Shown: in pieces, positions 63,675 through 64,000 of the stretch | Layout of the letters: each line of letters begins with the position of its first letter | Position numbering within the stretch: the first letter of the stretch is position 1 | DNA from: Schleiferilactobacillus harbinensis DSM 16991 | Lineage (GTDB): Bacteria; Bacillota; Bacilli; Lactobacillales; Lactobacillaceae | Assembly (NCBI RefSeq): GCF_000425885.1 | Contig: NZ_AUEH01000008.1 | Coordinates: 25,706-89,705 of the forward strand | Reading direction: 5' to 3' | Length of the DNA: 64,000 bases | Program-made: the position numbers and the translations under genes | The notes under the pieces: model-generated | What the model was told of the DNA's origin: nothing | Database searches by the model: none | Seen by the model: only the letters and a program-made list of their open reading frames with translations

Positions 63675-63711
63675 GTAAGCGGTCGTTGACATAGGTATCG
63701 TGACCCGGTGC

Positions 63712-63755
63712 AGGCCTCCTTGTAAACTTGGTTTATCAAGTAAACAAGGAGGCCT
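63712..63755 (+). promoter_or_regulatory. Hairpin hiding the tnpA ribosome-binding site
   Basis: Arms 63712-63730 and 63737-63755 pair at 17 of 19 positions around a 6-base loop. The 3' arm contains AAGGAGG (63746-63752), the Shine-Dalgarno of tnpA. In a transcript entering from outside, the site would be locked in the stem, limiting transposition protein synthesis. Confidence 0.7.
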
Positions 63756-63758
63756 TTC

Positions 63759-63953
63759 ATGGTTCAAATCAAAGATATCGTGCCGATCCAGGTGACCGAC
63801 CGGTCGCCGAAGCCGCTGGTCAAACCGCAGGTTGCGGCACGAGTGAAGCTCAAGGACGCCGAGGTCGTGTTTTACACCGGTGTTGACCGGGCAATTCTGC
63901 ACGTGGTGCTCCAGGAGTTGACAGGCAATGTTCCCCAATATCCAAGAGCTTAA
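63759..63953 (+). CDS. tnpA: IS66 accessory protein TnpA (short form)
   Basis: 64 residues. The C-terminal part (VKLKDAEVVFYTGVDRAILHVVLQEL) matches the end of IS66 OrfA proteins; many are longer with an N-terminal helix-turn-helix, so this is a short form or a remnant. AAGGAGG precedes the ATG. It is the first gene of the element and overlaps tnpB by 26 bases, suggesting translational coupling. Confidence 0.78.
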   Translation: MVQIKDIVPIQVTDRSPKPLVKPQVAARVKLKDAEVVFYTGVDRAILHVVLQELTGNVPQYPRA

Positions 63954-64000
63954 CATCTATATCATTTGCGGAAAAACGGACCTGCGCAAAGGAATCGACG
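63928..64000 (+). CDS. tnpB: IS66 accessory protein TnpB, N-terminal fragment at window edge
   Basis: Reading from ATG 63928: MFPNIQELNIYIICGKTDLRKGID, then the window ends. CGKTDLRKGID is the N-terminal hallmark of IS66 Orf2/TnpB. The gene overlaps tnpA. The remaining roughly 90 residues lie to the right. Confidence 0.82.
   Translation, partial: MFPNIQELNIYIICGKTDLRKGID

Larger units (their letters stand above)
63675..64000 (+). mobile_element. IS66-family insertion sequence, left end (continues beyond window)
   Basis: The element appears to start at GTAAGCGG (63675), the usual IS66 terminus. It carries a short tnpA, an overlapping tnpB start with the conserved CGKTDLRKGID block, and a large inverted repeat before tnpA. 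The expected 8-base target duplication would be AGTCAAGC (63667-63674); the right end is outside the window. The transposase gene tnpC is not reached. Confidence 0.85.

Noticed and set aside
1..64000. CRISPR arrays, tRNA or rRNA genes, prophage, replication origin
   Set aside because: No regularly spaced repeats, cloverleaf or rRNA-like stretch, phage genes or origin signals were noticed.

Overview
The window reads as a chromosomal carbohydrate-utilisation island of a fairly GC-rich Lactobacillaceae member. A Schleiferilactobacillus- or Lacticaseibacillus-like host is my guess from GC content, strong Shine-Dalgarno sites, CcpA-type cre boxes and a KxYKxGKxW signal-peptide gene; no rRNA, tRNA or housekeeping gene is present to confirm it. 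Almost every gene belongs to a self-contained uptake-plus-hydrolysis module for a plant glycan or glycoside, each with its own regulator.

Region by region: (1) 1-9747 is a divergent locus with a fucose/arabinose-isomerase-like protein, a two-subunit transketolase and an FGGY kinase on the minus strand. On the plus strand are a LacI regulator, an MFS permease, a cytoplasmic DUF5060-DUF4038 (apiosidase-like) hydrolase and a ROK kinase. The best reading is a complete pathway for the branched pentose D-apiose and apiosyl glycosides. (2) 9833-17686 is a sucrose / alpha-glucoside operon (ABC importer, YesL, GH13_31, sucrose phosphorylase) with a divergent LacI. (3) 17744-22540 encodes a PTS EIIBC, a GH95 hydrolase and a BglG/LicT-type antiterminator with two RNA antiterminator/terminator switches. 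(4) 22613-24532 holds a VOC protein and an MFS exporter. (5) 24884-33536 is an arabinan locus: extracellular lipoprotein GH43, importer, YesL, two cytoplasmic GH43 enzymes and an unusual ArsR-type regulator. (6) 33636-42253 carries an AraR-like GntR/LacI regulator, an ABC importer, a GH38 alpha-mannosidase and a zinc-type ROK fructo/mannokinase. (7) 42353-45591 is an esterase, an MFS permease and an AraC regulator. (8) 45711-47612 is an NfeD gene plus a flotillin gene broken by an in-frame stop. (9) 47888-56437 has a GH3 enzyme, an LplABC-type importer and YesL, then a LacI and a ROK kinase. (10) 56527-63195 is a galactan/beta-galactoside locus (LacI, MalEFG-like importer, GH42). (11) From 63412 a surface-protein gene is cut by an IS66-family element that runs off the right edge.

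How it works together: five complete CUT1 ABC importers are present but no ATPase, so a shared MsmK/MsmX-type ATPase elsewhere must energise all of them. Three of the five have a DUF624 (YesL) partner. cre boxes and clear promoters precede most operons, so the island is probably globally repressed by CcpA and locally induced by each substrate. Arabinan, galactan, apiose and GH95 substrates are all pectin or plant-glycoside parts, which fits a plant-associated or fermented-vegetable lifestyle. Base and codon use appear more AT-rich from about 47.6 to 57.5 kb than in the first 24 kb, suggesting modules of different origin. Start sites were chosen from Shine-Dalgarno spacing. No searches were run.
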